Shown piece after piece: positions 24,420 to 33,085 of a stretch of 41,317 nt of DNA (its first letter is position 1; the number at the start of each line of letters is the position of its first letter). The stretch is from Acinetobacter harbinensis. GTDB lineage: Bacteria; Pseudomonadota; Gammaproteobacteria; Pseudomonadales; Moraxellaceae. Where the stretch lies: the NCBI RefSeq assembly GCF_000816495.1, contig NZ_JXBK01000001.1:1292063-1333379 (forward strand). Reading direction: 5' to 3'. Under the pieces are notes generated by a model. The model worked only from the letters and a program-made list of their open reading frames with translations, was not told where the DNA came from and made no database searches. Made by a program: the position numbers and the translations under genes.

Positions 24420-25265
24420 ATGCGATTAAAAATAGTTTTGGCAATGCTGGCCTTTGCTGCAAATTCGGTATTGTGTCGCTTTGCATTGGCTGAACAGCAG
24501 ATTGATCCATTTAGTTTTAGTCTGATTCGCGTGTCGAGTGGCGCGTTAATGTTACTGCTGCTGTGGTCGCTAAGTCGTACGCGGTGCGCTATTCAATGGA
24601 ACTATTATAGTGCGTTGGCTTTGGCTGTTTATATGGCAGCATTTTCTTATGCCTATATAAAAATTGATGCAGGCGTGGGCGCATTGCTGTTATTTGGTAG
24701 CGTGCAGCTGAGTATGGTTGTGTATGCGGTTTTACACGGTGAGAAACTAAACTTAGCCCGTGCACTGGGATTGCTCATTGCACTTATTGGAATAGTGATT
24801 TTACTCGTGCCCGGAGCGCGCGCACCTCATTTTGCATCTTGTATCATAATGATGCTGTCGGGTTTGGCGTGGGCGGCTTATAGTATTTTAGGCAAGACCA
24901 TCAGCAGTCCTTTATCAAGTAGTTTGGGAAACTTTCTACTGGCAGTGCCTTTAATGGTAGTTGGCTATTTTATTTTTAAGCAAGACACTTATATAAGTAC
25001 CGAAGGTATAGGTTTGGCTGTCGTCTCGGGCGCATTTACCTCCAGCTGTGCCTATGTGCTGTGGTATTCAATTGTGCAGCATATCGATCGTATCAATGCC
25101 AGCGTTGTACAGCTGAGTGTGCCATGTTTGGCGATTATAGGTGGCTCATTATTTATTGGCGAAGCGATTGGCGTGCGTATCATGGTCTCTGCAGGCATTG
25201 TGTTGTTGGGTATTTTGCTGGTGATTTATGCAGGTCACAATAAACTGAGTACATCATCAAAATAA
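24420..25265 (+). CDS. EamA-family (DMT superfamily) transporter
   Basis: A 281-residue integral membrane protein with about ten membrane helices arranged as two EamA repeats (about 1-135 and 140-275), the drug/metabolite transporter fold used for amino-acid or metabolite export. The N-terminal pattern LAFAANSVLCRFAL and the FSLIRVSSGA loop are typical. The substrate cannot be told from sequence. An in-frame TTG lies two codons upstream, but AGGGA stands nine bases before the ATG at 24420. It converges with the aminotransferase gene at a shared terminator. Confidence 0.87.
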   Translation: MRLKIVLAMLAFAANSVLCRFALAEQQIDPFSFSLIRVSSGALMLLLLWSLSRTRCAIQWNYYSALALAVYMAAFSYAYIKIDAGVGALLLFGSVQLSMVVYAVLHGEKLNLARALGLLIALIGIVILLVPGARAPHFASCIIMMLSGLAWAAYSILGKTISSPLSSSLGNFLLAVPLMVVGYFIFKQDTYISTEGIGLAVVSGAFTSSCAYVLWYSIVQHIDRINASVVQLSVPCLAIIGGSLFIGEAIGVRIMVSAGIVLLGILLVIYAGHNKLSTSSK

Positions 25266-25294
25266 TGCATGGCTAACTTTTAAATCAGACCATT

Positions 25295-25322
25295 AAAAAA
25301 CCCGCAAAGTTGCGGGTTTTTT
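25295..25322. terminator. Bidirectional terminator
   Basis: AAAAAACCCGCAA and TTGCGGGTTTTTT form a near-perfect palindrome between the EamA gene and the convergent aminotransferase gene. Confidence 0.9.
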
Positions 25323-25362
25323 AAAAATTTAATCCCCTGAATGGGAGGATTAAAGCGCTGAA

Positions 25363-26589
25363 TTATTTTTCGGCAGCAATTGATGCAATTGCAGCGTCTA
25401 CGCCGTCAATAGAATCCGCGGCTTTTTTGATTCGTGCCAGTGCATCCACCAATACTTCATCAGCAGTAGCATAAGAGATACGCATGAAACCGCCTAGACC
25501 GAAAGCATCACCGGGAACAACGGCAACACCGGTTTCTTCCAATAACCATTCCGAGAACTCTGTGCAAGATTTTAAACCTTTGGCACGAATTAACGGTTTA
25601 ATATTGGCATAGGCATAAAATGCACCATCAGCAGGTAGGCAAGAAATACCGTTGATGTCGTTTAAGCCTTTCATGACCAAGTCATGACGGCGTTTGAATG
25701 CTTCAATCATTGGCTCAAGCACATCTTGTGGGCCATTTAATGCCGCTTCAGCTGCCACTTGGGAAATGGAGGTTGGGTTAGAGGTTGATTGAGACTGAAT
25801 TTTCTTCATCGCGCCAATCAGTTTTGCAGGACCTGCCGCATACCCAATACGCCAGCCGGTCATAGCATAGGCTTTCGATACACCGTTCAATACAATGACG
25901 CGGTCATACAAGTCTGGAGCAACCGTAGCGATATTGTAGAACTCATTATCCCAACGGATTGGTTCGTACATATCATCTGATGCTACCAACACTTGAGGAT
26001 ATTTACGCAGCACTTCAGCCAAAGCTTCTAGCTCAGCTTTGGTGTAGATCATGCCTGTTGGATTGGATGGGCTGTTTAAAACCACCAAACGTGTTTTATC
26101 GGTGATCGCAGCTTCTAATTGTGCAGGAGTGATTTTGAAACGTTGTTCTTCACCACATTTTACGACAACTGGAATACCTTCAGCGATCAGTACCATATCT
26201 GGATAGCTTACCCAATAAGGTGCAGGAATAATGACTTCATCACCTTTGTTTAACAAAGCCAAGGCCAAGTTAAAGAAAGACTGTTTACCACCACACGACA
26301 CCAAAATTTGGTTGGCTGCATAGTCAAGATTATTGTCGCGTTTAAATTTAGCAATAATTGCTTTTTTAAGACCCGGAGTGCCGTCAACAGCAGTATATTT
26401 GGTAAAACCATTATTGATAGCAGTAATGGCTGCATCTTTGATGTGTTGCGGGGTATCAAAATCTGGTTCGCCTGCACCTAAGCCAATGACATTTTTACCC
26501 GCAGCTTTTAGTTCAGCAGCTTTATTGGTCACAGCAAGTGTAGGGGACGGTTTGATGGCATTAACACGATCAGAGAGACGTACGTCCAC
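25363..26589 (-). CDS. Aspartate aminotransferase, class I subgroup Ib
   Basis: A 408-residue cytoplasmic PLP enzyme expected to interconvert aspartate and 2-oxoglutarate with oxaloacetate and glutamate. The PLP Lys lies in NGVSKAYAMTGWRIGY; SPSNPTG, the ASDDMYEPI segment and the C-terminal FMRISYA Arg are intact. The length and the GLGAGEPDFDTPQHI start place it in subgroup Ib (Thermus AspC, rhizobial AatA, Bacillus AspB type), not with E. coli AspC (Ia). The start is GTG at 26589, with AAGGA eight bases before. It is a single gene. Related enzymes also act on prephenate, which cannot be excluded. Confidence 0.9.
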   Translation of the reverse strand: MDVRLSDRVNAIKPSPTLAVTNKAAELKAAGKNVIGLGAGEPDFDTPQHIKDAAITAINNGFTKYTAVDGTPGLKKAIIAKFKRDNNLDYAANQILVSCGGKQSFFNLALALLNKGDEVIIPAPYWVSYPDMVLIAEGIPVVVKCGEEQRFKITPAQLEAAITDKTRLVVLNSPSNPTGMIYTKAELEALAEVLRKYPQVLVASDDMYEPIRWDNEFYNIATVAPDLYDRVIVLNGVSKAYAMTGWRIGYAAGPAKLIGAMKKIQSQSTSNPTSISQVAAEAALNGPQDVLEPMIEAFKRRHDLVMKGLNDINGISCLPADGAFYAYANIKPLIRAKGLKSCTEFSEWLLEETGVAVVPGDAFGLGGFMRISYATADEVLVDALARIKKAADSIDGVDAAIASIAAEK

Positions 26590-26837
26590 GGCAGTATTCC
26601 TTCTTTATGGGGATTAAAAAACAAAAAAGCACACTATCTTAGCCTAAAAAATACAAGAAAGGGGCTTAAGGGGAAAGTGATGTGTAAAAAAATATACGCC
26701 TATATTTCCATACATGCACTATTTTTGAGGTAAATAAATGAGCTTAAACTGTACTTAAGTCTTTAACGTGGATGAGTAAATTAAAAATTAATAATATTTT
26801 TTATTTGTAGGGTTTGTCTTGTTATGCAAAGAGATTG
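26590..26837. other. Intergenic region between map and the aminotransferase gene
   Basis: About 250 bases, AT-rich, with no convincing gene or strong repeat. It must carry the promoter of the aminotransferase gene on the minus strand, but I could not choose one with confidence. Confidence 0.5.
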
Positions 26838-26866
26838 AAAAATGGCCGCCGTTAATTGGCAGCCAT
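26838..26866 (-). terminator. Intrinsic terminator of map
   Basis: On the minus strand ATGGCTGCC pairs with GGCGGCCAT (one mismatch) around a seven-base loop and is followed by TTTTT. Confidence 0.75.
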
Positions 26867-26889
26867 GTGGATGAATAGAATCAACTGAC

Positions 26890-27717
26890 TTAGCTGATGA
26901 AGCGAGATAAATCTTCTTCAGGACGTGCGGTCAGAACTTCTACACCAGTTTTGGTCACTAAAAGAGTATGTTCATATTGTGCAGAAAGCTTATGATCTTT
27001 GGTCACCACTGTCCATTTGTCGCCCAGTAATTTGGTTTGCCAAACACCGGCATTGACCATCGGTTCAATGGTGAAAGTCATGCCTTCTTCAAGCACCATG
27101 CCGCTGTCGGGTTGACCATAATGCAGCACTTGCGGCTCATCATGAAACACGGTGCCAATGCCATGACCACAATATTCACGAACCACAGAGAAGCGTTCTG
27201 ATTCAACATATTGCTGAATGGCGTGGCCAATATCACCAATGGTTGAACCCGGTTTTACAGTCTGTATACCGCGGTACATGGCTTCTTGTGCTACGGTACA
27301 AAGACGATTGGCTAAAATTGAAGTTTCACCGCCGACCACATACATCATGTTGGTGTCGCCGTGATAACCATCTTTAATGACCGTCACATCAATATTTAAA
27401 ATATCACCTTTTTTCAAAACTTTGCTGTCAGATGGAATGCCGTGGCACACCACATGATTTACTGAAGTGCAAATAACATGCTGAAAAGCGGCACGGCCTG
27501 GGGCTGCGCCATAGCCTAAACAGGCAGGAATGGCATCTTGTGTATTGACAATATAGTCGTGACAAATCGTATCTAGCGCTAAGGTTGTGACACCCGGCTT
27601 GATATACGGTTTGATCATATCCAAAACTTCAGCCGCCAGTCGTCCCGCCACGCGCATTTTTTCAATTTCATCGGCGGTTTTAATGAGTCGACGCGGCGCT
27701 TGGTAAGTACTGTTCAT
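26890..27717 (-). CDS. map: Methionine aminopeptidase type I
   Basis: Map removes the initiator Met from nascent proteins at the ribosome exit. The product is 275 residues (E. coli 264). The metal ligands are in NIDVTVIKDGYHGDTN (two Asp), the His in YCGHGIGTVFH, the Glu in FTIEPMV and the Glu in YEHTLLV; the substrate His in NHVVCHGIP is also present. It diverges from rpsB, an arrangement shared with E. coli. The intergenic spacing is short enough for the two promoters to overlap. Confidence 0.96.
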   Translation of the reverse strand: MNSTYQAPRRLIKTADEIEKMRVAGRLAAEVLDMIKPYIKPGVTTLALDTICHDYIVNTQDAIPACLGYGAAPGRAAFQHVICTSVNHVVCHGIPSDSKVLKKGDILNIDVTVIKDGYHGDTNMMYVVGGETSILANRLCTVAQEAMYRGIQTVKPGSTIGDIGHAIQQYVESERFSVVREYCGHGIGTVFHDEPQVLHYGQPDSGMVLEEGMTFTIEPMVNAGVWQTKLLGDKWTVVTKDHKLSAQYEHTLLVTKTGVEVLTARPEEDLSRFIS

Positions 27718-27732
27718 GATCTCTAAAAACTT

Positions 27733-27762
27733 TTGGAAATTTGTGTGTACCTATGGTATAAA
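27733..27762 (+). promoter_or_regulatory. Promoter of rpsB-tsf
   Basis: TTGGAA (27733-27738), an 18-base spacer and TATAAA (27757-27762) preceded by TGG, an extended -10. The GC-rich discriminator AGCCGCCC that follows is the type associated with stringent (ppGpp/DksA) control of ribosomal genes. The RNA start should be near 27769. Confidence 0.7.
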
Positions 27763-27781
27763 TAGCCGCCCATTTTATCAA
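27753..27781 (-). promoter_or_regulatory. Probable promoter of map
   Basis: On the minus strand TTGATA (27781-27776), a 17-base spacer and TACCAT (27758-27753). Its -10 shares two bases with the rpsB -10, so both promoters can hardly be occupied together. Confidence 0.55.
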
Positions 27782-27790
27782 ATGCTTTTT

Positions 27791-27923
27791 CGTGAATAAA
27801 TTTCACGGGCTTTGTTGGATGGGGCAACAAAATCCGCACATATATCGACACATTTCTCTGGGTGCCCTCTGGGTGGAGAATGCGGATATATGGAGGCCTA
27901 ACCCAAACTTTAAGGTAAAGAAA
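27791..27923 (+). promoter_or_regulatory. Structured rpsB leader, candidate S2 autoregulatory element
   Basis: The leader of about 155 bases contains a first hairpin, CGTGAA/TTCACG (27791-27807). A second, branched element follows: ATCCGCA (27832-27838) pairs with TGCGGAT (27881-27887), enclosing TTCTC (27854-27858) with GAGAA (27876-27880) and a GGGTGCCC loop region. Ribosomal protein S2 is known to repress rpsB-tsf through a conserved leader in gammaproteobacteria. The pairing is seen directly; the role is inference from that knowledge. Confidence 0.55.
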
Positions 27924-28676
27924 ATGGCAGATTACAACGTAAGCATGCGCGACCTTCTTCAAGCAGGCGCACACTTTGGTCACCAAACTCGTTTCTGGAA
28001 TCCAAAGATGCGTGAATACATCTTTGGTGCGCGTAACAAAATTCACATCATTAACCTTGAGCACACTGTGCCTGCGTTAAATGATGCCTTGAACTTTGTT
28101 AACAATCTTGCTAGCAAAAAGAACAAAGTATTGTTTGTTGGTACTAAACGTGCTGCATCTAACATCATCCGTGAACAAGCGCAACGTGCGGGTCAGCCGT
28201 ATGTTGATCATCGCTGGTTAGGTGGTATGTTGACGAACTGGAAAACGCTTCGTCAATCGATCAATCGTCTAAAAGATCTTCAAACTCAAGCTCAAGACGG
28301 TACTTTCCTTAAGCTTACTAAACGTGAAGCTTTAGAGCGTACCCGTGAGATGGATAAACTTGAACGTGGTTTAGGCGGCGTTAAAAACATGGGTGGTTTA
28401 CCTGACGCATTATTCGTAATTGACGTTGATCATGAATCAATCGCGATTAAAGAAGCTAAAAACCTTGGTATTCCTGTAATCGGTATCGTTGATACAAACT
28501 CTAACCCAGACAACGTAGACTACGTTATTCCGGGTAATGACGATGCAATCCGTGCGGTTACACTTTATGCTTCTGCGATGGCTGATGCGATCCTTGCGGG
28601 TAAAGAGTACGCTCAAACCCAAGCAAACGCTCAGGTTAAAGTTGAAGAAGCTGCTAAAGAAGCTCCAGAGGCTTAA
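27924..28676 (+). CDS. rpsB: 30S ribosomal protein S2
   Basis: S2 is a component of the small subunit, needed for S1 binding. The product is 250 residues (E. coli 241). It opens [32 protein letters not shown] and contains the signatures [11 protein letters not shown] and [19 protein letters not shown]. The frame is open for 44 more codons upstream, but those cover the structured leader and resemble no S2; AAGG lies eight bases before the ATG at 27924. The C-terminal tail is Ala/Glu-rich. It forms an operon with tsf, with a hairpin between. Confidence 0.98.
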   Translation: MADYNVSMRDLLQAGAHFGHQTRFWNPKMREYIFGARNKIHIINLEHTVPALNDALNFVNNLASKKNKVLFVGTKRAASNIIREQAQRAGQPYVDHRWLGGMLTNWKTLRQSINRLKDLQTQAQDGTFLKLTKREALERTREMDKLERGLGGVKNMGGLPDALFVIDVDHESIAIKEAKNLGIPVIGIVDTNSNPDNVDYVIPGNDDAIRAVTLYASAMADAILAGKEYAQTQANAQVKVEEAAKEAPEA

Positions 28677-28741
28677 TGCATTTTGACGCAGATTTGTCAT
28701 TTTTTGCTATGTAATACTGGCAAATAAGCGTCAAAAAAGCA

Positions 28742-28774
28742 GAACGGCCCAGAGAACCCTTTGGGCCGTTTTTG
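28742..28774 (+). terminator. Terminator or attenuator between rpsB and tsf
   Basis: AACGGCCCA pairs with TGGGCCGTT around a roughly ten-base loop and is followed by TTTG, 66 bases after the rpsB stop and 40 before tsf. tsf shows no obvious promoter of its own here, so partial read-through is likely. Confidence 0.75.
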
Positions 28775-28814
28775 TTGAACAGATTCATTTTTCTACCGTA
28801 TTTAGGAGAACAAC

Positions 28815-29690
28815 ATGACTGCAGTTACTGCCAGCATGGTAAAAGAATTACGTGACCGTACTGGTCTTGCAATGATGGAATGCAAAAAAGCTTTAATTGA
28901 ATCTAATGGTGATGTTGAATTAGCAATTGATAATCTTCGTAAATCAGGTCAAGCAAAAGCCGCTAAAAAAGCCGGTAACATTGCTGCTGATGGCGCGATC
29001 ACAATTGCCCAAGAAGGTAACAAAGCAATTTTACTTGAAGTAAACTGCCAAACTGACTTCGTGGCTAAAGATGACAACTTCGCTGGTTTCTCAGCTCAAG
29101 TTGCTGCTGCTGCACTTGCTGCAAACGAAACTGATGCTGCTAAAATTGTTGAACTTAAACTTGCTGATGGTTCAACTGTTGAAGAAGCGCGTATTGCATT
29201 GGTTCAAAAAATTGGTGAAAACATCCAAGTGCGCCGTGCAAAAATCATTGAAGGTGAAAACCTTGCAATTTACAAACATGGTTTGAAAATTGGTGTAGTG
29301 GTATCTTACACAGGTGATGTTGCAACTGGTAAAGGTGTAGCAATGCACGTTGCTGCGTTTAATCCAGTGGCTGTAAATGCTGAAGGCGTATCTGCTGATC
29401 TTATCGCTAAAGAAAAAGAAATTGCTGAAGCGAAAGCATTAGAATCAGGTAAACCTGCCAATATTGTTGAAAAAATGGTCACTGGTTCAGTTGAAAAATA
29501 CTTGAATGAAGTTGCTCTTGATCGTCAAATGTACGTGATGGATAATGATAAAAAAGTTGCTGACGTATTGAAAGCAACTGCAACCAATATTGTTGAATTC
29601 GTTCGCTTTGAAGTAGGCGAAGGCATTGAGAAAAAAGCAGAAATGAGCTTCGCTGAAGAAGTTGCTGCTGCTCAGGCTGCTGCAAAATAA
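28815..29690 (+). CDS. tsf: Elongation factor Ts
   Basis: EF-Ts is the nucleotide exchange factor of EF-Tu. The product is 291 residues (E. coli 283). The N-terminal UBA-like module (SMVKELRDRTGLAMMECKKA), the EF-Tu-contact motif LEVNCQTDFVAKDD, and the second dimerisation half (MHVAAFNP) are all present. The ATG follows AGGAG at a good distance. It is the second gene of rpsB-tsf and ends at a strong terminator. Confidence 0.98.
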   Translation: MTAVTASMVKELRDRTGLAMMECKKALIESNGDVELAIDNLRKSGQAKAAKKAGNIAADGAITIAQEGNKAILLEVNCQTDFVAKDDNFAGFSAQVAAAALAANETDAAKIVELKLADGSTVEEARIALVQKIGENIQVRRAKIIEGENLAIYKHGLKIGVVVSYTGDVATGKGVAMHVAAFNPVAVNAEGVSADLIAKEKEIAEAKALESGKPANIVEKMVTGSVEKYLNEVALDRQMYVMDNDKKVADVLKATATNIVEFVRFEVGEGIEKKAEMSFAEEVAAAQAAAK

Positions 29691-29721
29691 TTTTTACGTT
29701 CAGTAAAAATATTCTGTAAAA

Positions 29722-29745
29722 GAAGCCCCGATAAGGGGCTTTTTT
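29722..29745 (+). terminator. Intrinsic terminator of rpsB-tsf
   Basis: AAGCCCC pairs with GGGGCTT around a five-base loop and runs into six T. Confidence 0.9.
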
Positions 29746-29775
29746 AATGAAGAATAAGAGTGGGGAAATTATAAA

Positions 29776-30309
29776 ATGGCAAATAAAACCAATATCGCGA
29801 TGGTAACCGTGATTGGCATATTGATTGCTGCTTATTTTGCAATTGATTTTAAGCAACAAGCGCGCTTTCCGCAGCCGTTTATTGCTCATTCAAAGCCCTA
29901 TGTTGAGGTTTCAACGCAAGCCAAACATGCTGAACCTTACGTCGATCTGCAATTGTCCAATTTAAAAATGCATGCGGATGACATCAAAATACAAAAAGCC
30001 TTTCAGCAGCGCATCAGTGATTTGCAAGTTCACTCAGCAGGACAGGTTCAAGCGGTTCTGCCCGATGATCAGCAAGGTTCGGCGCATCAAAAATTTATTC
30101 TCAAATTAAGTACACAGCAGACGGTTCTGGTTGCTCATAACATTGATTTATCAGCACGCTTACAGAACTTAAAACAAGGTGACACTGTTGAATTTTATGG
30201 GGAATATGAGTATAGCCCGCAAGGTGGCGTGATTCATTGGACGCATCATGATCCGCAAAAGAAGCATGTCGATGGTTGGTTGAAATATAATGGACAAATT
30301 TATCAGTAG
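29776..30309 (+). CDS. DUF3465 family protein
   Basis: A 177-residue protein with an N-terminal hydrophobic segment (AMVTVIGILIAAYFAI) that is either an uncleaved anchor or signal, placing the rest in the periplasm. The C-terminal 110 residues show the DUF3465 pattern: a conserved AGQVQAVLPDDQQGSAHQ block, LVAHNIDLSARL, the GEYEYSPQGGVIHWTHHDP block and a terminal GWLKYNGQIY. Function is unknown; the fold is thought to be OB-like, and the HWTHHDP cluster could bind metal. GGGGA lies ten bases before the ATG. It is a single gene after the tsf terminator. Confidence 0.8.
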   Translation: MANKTNIAMVTVIGILIAAYFAIDFKQQARFPQPFIAHSKPYVEVSTQAKHAEPYVDLQLSNLKMHADDIKIQKAFQQRISDLQVHSAGQVQAVLPDDQQGSAHQKFILKLSTQQTVLVAHNIDLSARLQNLKQGDTVEFYGEYEYSPQGGVIHWTHHDPQKKHVDGWLKYNGQIYQ

Positions 30310-30553
30310 TTAAAATAAAAGTAATACTGTATTTAAAAGAGGCCTGAATCAGCGGTGCTTGACTGAATTTGCTATTCAAACGATTGGTTAATTAAAATCG
30401 TAGGGCATGAGTTATTTGCTGGTTCGTTATTAGGGCTGATTTAAGCCTTTATTTGATTTATATTTTGCTAGATTAGACTTAGGAAATTTTACTGAATTTG
30501 TGCCTTGTTTTGCGGGGTTCTTATTCACTTTAGAGCCATTTAAACAAAAAGAC

Positions 30554-30588
30554 AGTGAACTCAAAACAGCTTAAATAGTGAGTTCACT
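30554..30588. other. Ten-base-pair inverted repeat between convergent genes
   Basis: AGTGAACTCA and TGAGTTCACT pair perfectly around a 15-base AT-rich loop, ten bases from the stop of the Mpo1-like gene. There is no T run, so it is not a canonical terminator, but it may end or protect either transcript. Nothing else is visible in the 290-base gap after the DUF3465 gene. Confidence 0.5.
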
Positions 30589-30598
30589 CAGAATCATG

Positions 30599-31045
30599 CT
30601 AAAAAGCCAGTTTTTGGCGTGTTTTCCATTTTGGTATCACTTTACCTAAATAGGCATCCATGCACCATAGTGGGCCAATGAGGAGGAATTGCAGGTCTTT
30701 AAAGAATGAAGGCTTTTTACCTTCCACTTTGTGGCCATAAAATTGACCAATCCAAGCCAGAATGAACAGTCCGATATAAAATCCCACACCTACCGGTAAG
30801 ATAAAAATAAGCCACGCCATCACCACCACAAGTGCAGCCATGGCCACAGCCAAAACCAAATCTAACCGCGCATAAAAAACCAGACTCATAATGACCAATA
30901 AAGCCGTTAATAACGCACTAAAATGTGCCAATAAGCCAATAATTGAAAAAAGGATGGCCGGTACACACACCCAATGAATGCTTTTGTTGGTCGAGTTTTG
31001 ATGACTGTCACTGTATTCATCTAACCATTGTTGAATTGTTTTCAT
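30599..31045 (-). CDS. Mpo1-like (DUF962) membrane protein
   Basis: A 148-residue protein with about four membrane segments, of the DUF962/YGL010w family. Yeast Mpo1 is an Fe(II)-dependent dioxygenase acting on 2-hydroxy fatty acids in the endoplasmic reticulum. The conserved His-bearing ends are present: the N-terminal YSDSHQNSTNKSIHWVCVP and the C-terminal FYGHKVEGKKPSFFKD followed by LLIGPLW. The substrate in bacteria is unknown. It is a single gene on the minus strand, downstream of a long nested palindrome. Confidence 0.83.
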   Translation of the reverse strand: MKTIQQWLDEYSDSHQNSTNKSIHWVCVPAILFSIIGLLAHFSALLTALLVIMSLVFYARLDLVLAVAMAALVVVMAWLIFILPVGVGFYIGLFILAWIGQFYGHKVEGKKPSFFKDLQFLLIGPLWCMDAYLGKVIPKWKTRQKLAF

Positions 31046-31124
31046 AACTTGTTCCTTGTTATCTGTTAATCCATTCGATTGTATCTATCGATTTTCAAGC
31101 ATATAGCCTGTTTAAAAATATAGG

Positions 31125-31165
31125 TCTCGCGATCGTTCACTTAAGTGAAGTTAGCTATCGCGAGA
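31125..31165. other. Nested palindrome between the Mpo1-like and amidohydrolase genes
   Basis: Outer arms TCTCGCGAT (31125-31133) and ATCGCGAGA (31157-31165) enclose a perfect 14-base palindrome TTCACTTAAGTGAA (31136-31149). It lies 25 bases after the amidohydrolase stop and 80 bases before the Mpo1-like start, both on the minus strand. It may end the first transcript or serve as a compound operator for the second. There is no adjacent T run; TATTTTT appears only several bases beyond. Confidence 0.5.
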
Positions 31166-31190
31166 GGTTCAGCAGTCAGAATTTATAATG

Positions 31191-32993
31191 TTAATTAGGG
31201 TGTTTCATCGGCTGTGGGTTTAGGCTGGAGTGTTGATAAATTTGTTGTCCTTCTTTGTAGGTCGCCAATATTTGAATATCTTTAATGCTGCGACTTGGTA
31301 CGGTGAGCGGATTGTCGCTTAAAATCACGAAGTCTGCCAATTTACCTCCTGTTAATGTGCCTTTGTTATTTTCTTCAAAATACTGATAAGCCGCCCAATC
31401 GGTAATAGATTTTAGCGCAATATATGGGCTGACCTTTTGATCCTCGCCCAAAGTCACACCGCTACGCGTCACTCGATTAACCGTGCTGTCTAAAACCATC
31501 ATGCTGCGTGGTGGAATAACCGGTGCATCGTGATGCTCGGTAAATATTATACCTTTACGTAGTGCCGAGCCGGTAGGTGAAATCTGACTTGCTCGTTTAG
31601 GGCCGAGTGTTTCAAGTCGATGCCAGTCACCCCAATAATAGGTATGAACAGAGAAGAAAGAGGGGATAAGATGCAGAGACTTGGCTTTATCTAATTGGTC
31701 TTCACGTATGGTTTGTGCATGAATAATCACATTCCGCCGATCAAGCGTTGGATACTGGCCTGTGGCTTTTTGAATGGTATTGAGATATTGATCAATTGCG
31801 GCATCGCCATTGGCATGCGCTAAAATCTGCCATTGATGTTCAAAGGCTAAATTAATCGCATCTTGTACTGTTTTATTTTTAGGGTAAGCCGGATAACCGG
31901 CATAAGTTTTAGGTTTACCTTCAGGTGGAATCAAGTAGGGTTTGGTTAGCCACGCAGTTTTCCCTTGAGGTGAGCCATCTAAACTAATTTTTACCCCGCC
32001 CACACGAAAATGGTGATCATACATTCGACTGGTGCCATGCTTAAGCATATAGGCTTGCTCATTCATCAGGTCTGGATAAGACACCAAATCGATGTGTAAT
32101 TTTCCTTGTTGACCTAGACTGCGCCATAATTCGGTGGTGCCTGCATCTGCACGACCTTCTTGTACGGTGGTGTAGCCATTTTCTACGTAGGTATCAATTG
32201 CTTTAAGGGCCATTTTCTCCATCATGTCTGGTGGCACAGTTTTAAATGCCTGCATCATAGCCATAAAAACGACGCTTTCTTCCAATACACCGTTGGGCTG
32301 CTTCGAATTTTTGACGCGTCGAATTACACCGCCTTCAGGGTTAGGCGTATTGGCATCAATGTTTAAAAGCTCTAAGGCTTTGTGGTTGGCCACCGCCAAG
32401 TGTCCAGACTGATGTAAAATTAATACCGGTTGATCTTTAGAGATTTGATCCAATTCGGTTGCGGTCGGATGGCGTTTTTCTTTTAATTGTCCATCATCAT
32501 AGCCATTGCCCATAATCCAGCCCGAGGTGGCTTGAATAAATTCTGGATTATTCTTTTGCCAATTTTTTATATTCATAATCAGGGAAGGGATGTCAGTGAC
32601 GGTTCCATCGGGTGGGGCATATAAGTTGGCCACGGTTTGTTGCAGGCCAACAGCACTGACGTGGCTGTGCGCATCAATAATGCCCGGAATGACGGTACGC
32701 TTTTGTAAGTTGATGCTTTGTGCGTGAGGAGAGATTTTGCGTGCCTGTGCAAGGTCTCCACTAAAGCGAATACGACCTTGCTGAATCAATAGCGCTTCAA
32801 CGTAAGTGGGTTGCATGCCTTGCATGGTTAAAATGGGACCACCATAAACCAATAAGCTTTGGTTGTTTTGTGCTACAGAGGAAGGTTGTGTGCTGCTGAA
32901 GTGCGTACATGCACTGAGGAGGGTCAGCGGTAAGGAGAGGGCCAATCCCTTAAAGAGTAATCTTGAGCGCGTAGGCTGTTGCGTATCTGACAT
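31191..32993 (-). CDS. Lipoprotein amidohydrolase (Amidohydro_3, YtcJ-like)
   Basis: A 600-residue metal-dependent hydrolase of the amidohydrolase-3 group. A lipoprotein signal ends LTLLSAC, so the mature protein should be lipid-anchored at its Cys on the periplasmic side. Metal-binding motifs: DAHSHV near residue 105, His residues in LILHQSGHLAV, NVIIHAQT, AHANGDAAID and FTEHHDAPV, and the C-terminal GKLADFVILSDNP typical of this superfamily. The substrate is unknown. Two alternative starts lie upstream (TTG 33008, ATG 33002); ATG 32993 is chosen since GAGG lies nine bases before. It is a single gene. Confidence 0.87.
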   Translation of the reverse strand: MSDTQQPTRSRLLFKGLALSLPLTLLSACTHFSSTQPSSVAQNNQSLLVYGGPILTMQGMQPTYVEALLIQQGRIRFSGDLAQARKISPHAQSINLQKRTVIPGIIDAHSHVSAVGLQQTVANLYAPPDGTVTDIPSLIMNIKNWQKNNPEFIQATSGWIMGNGYDDGQLKEKRHPTATELDQISKDQPVLILHQSGHLAVANHKALELLNIDANTPNPEGGVIRRVKNSKQPNGVLEESVVFMAMMQAFKTVPPDMMEKMALKAIDTYVENGYTTVQEGRADAGTTELWRSLGQQGKLHIDLVSYPDLMNEQAYMLKHGTSRMYDHHFRVGGVKISLDGSPQGKTAWLTKPYLIPPEGKPKTYAGYPAYPKNKTVQDAINLAFEHQWQILAHANGDAAIDQYLNTIQKATGQYPTLDRRNVIIHAQTIREDQLDKAKSLHLIPSFFSVHTYYWGDWHRLETLGPKRASQISPTGSALRKGIIFTEHHDAPVIPPRSMMVLDSTVNRVTRSGVTLGEDQKVSPYIALKSITDWAAYQYFEENNKGTLTGGKLADFVILSDNPLTVPSRSIKDIQILATYKEGQQIYQHSSLNPQPMKHPN

Positions 32994-33085
32994 AATATTC
33001 ATCCTCAATACTTATTATTATTATTTATAGACTATATTATTAACATATCACGCACAGATTTAAAACAAAGGTTTATTCAGCGATT

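Noticed and set aside
27792..27923. N-terminal extension of S2 by 44 codons
   Set aside because: It covers the structured leader and resembles no S2; AAGG precedes the ATG at 27924.
27723..28064. Open frame on the minus strand over the rpsB leader and start
   Set aside because: It is antisense to rpsB and its leader, has no family similarity and is a shadow of the real gene.
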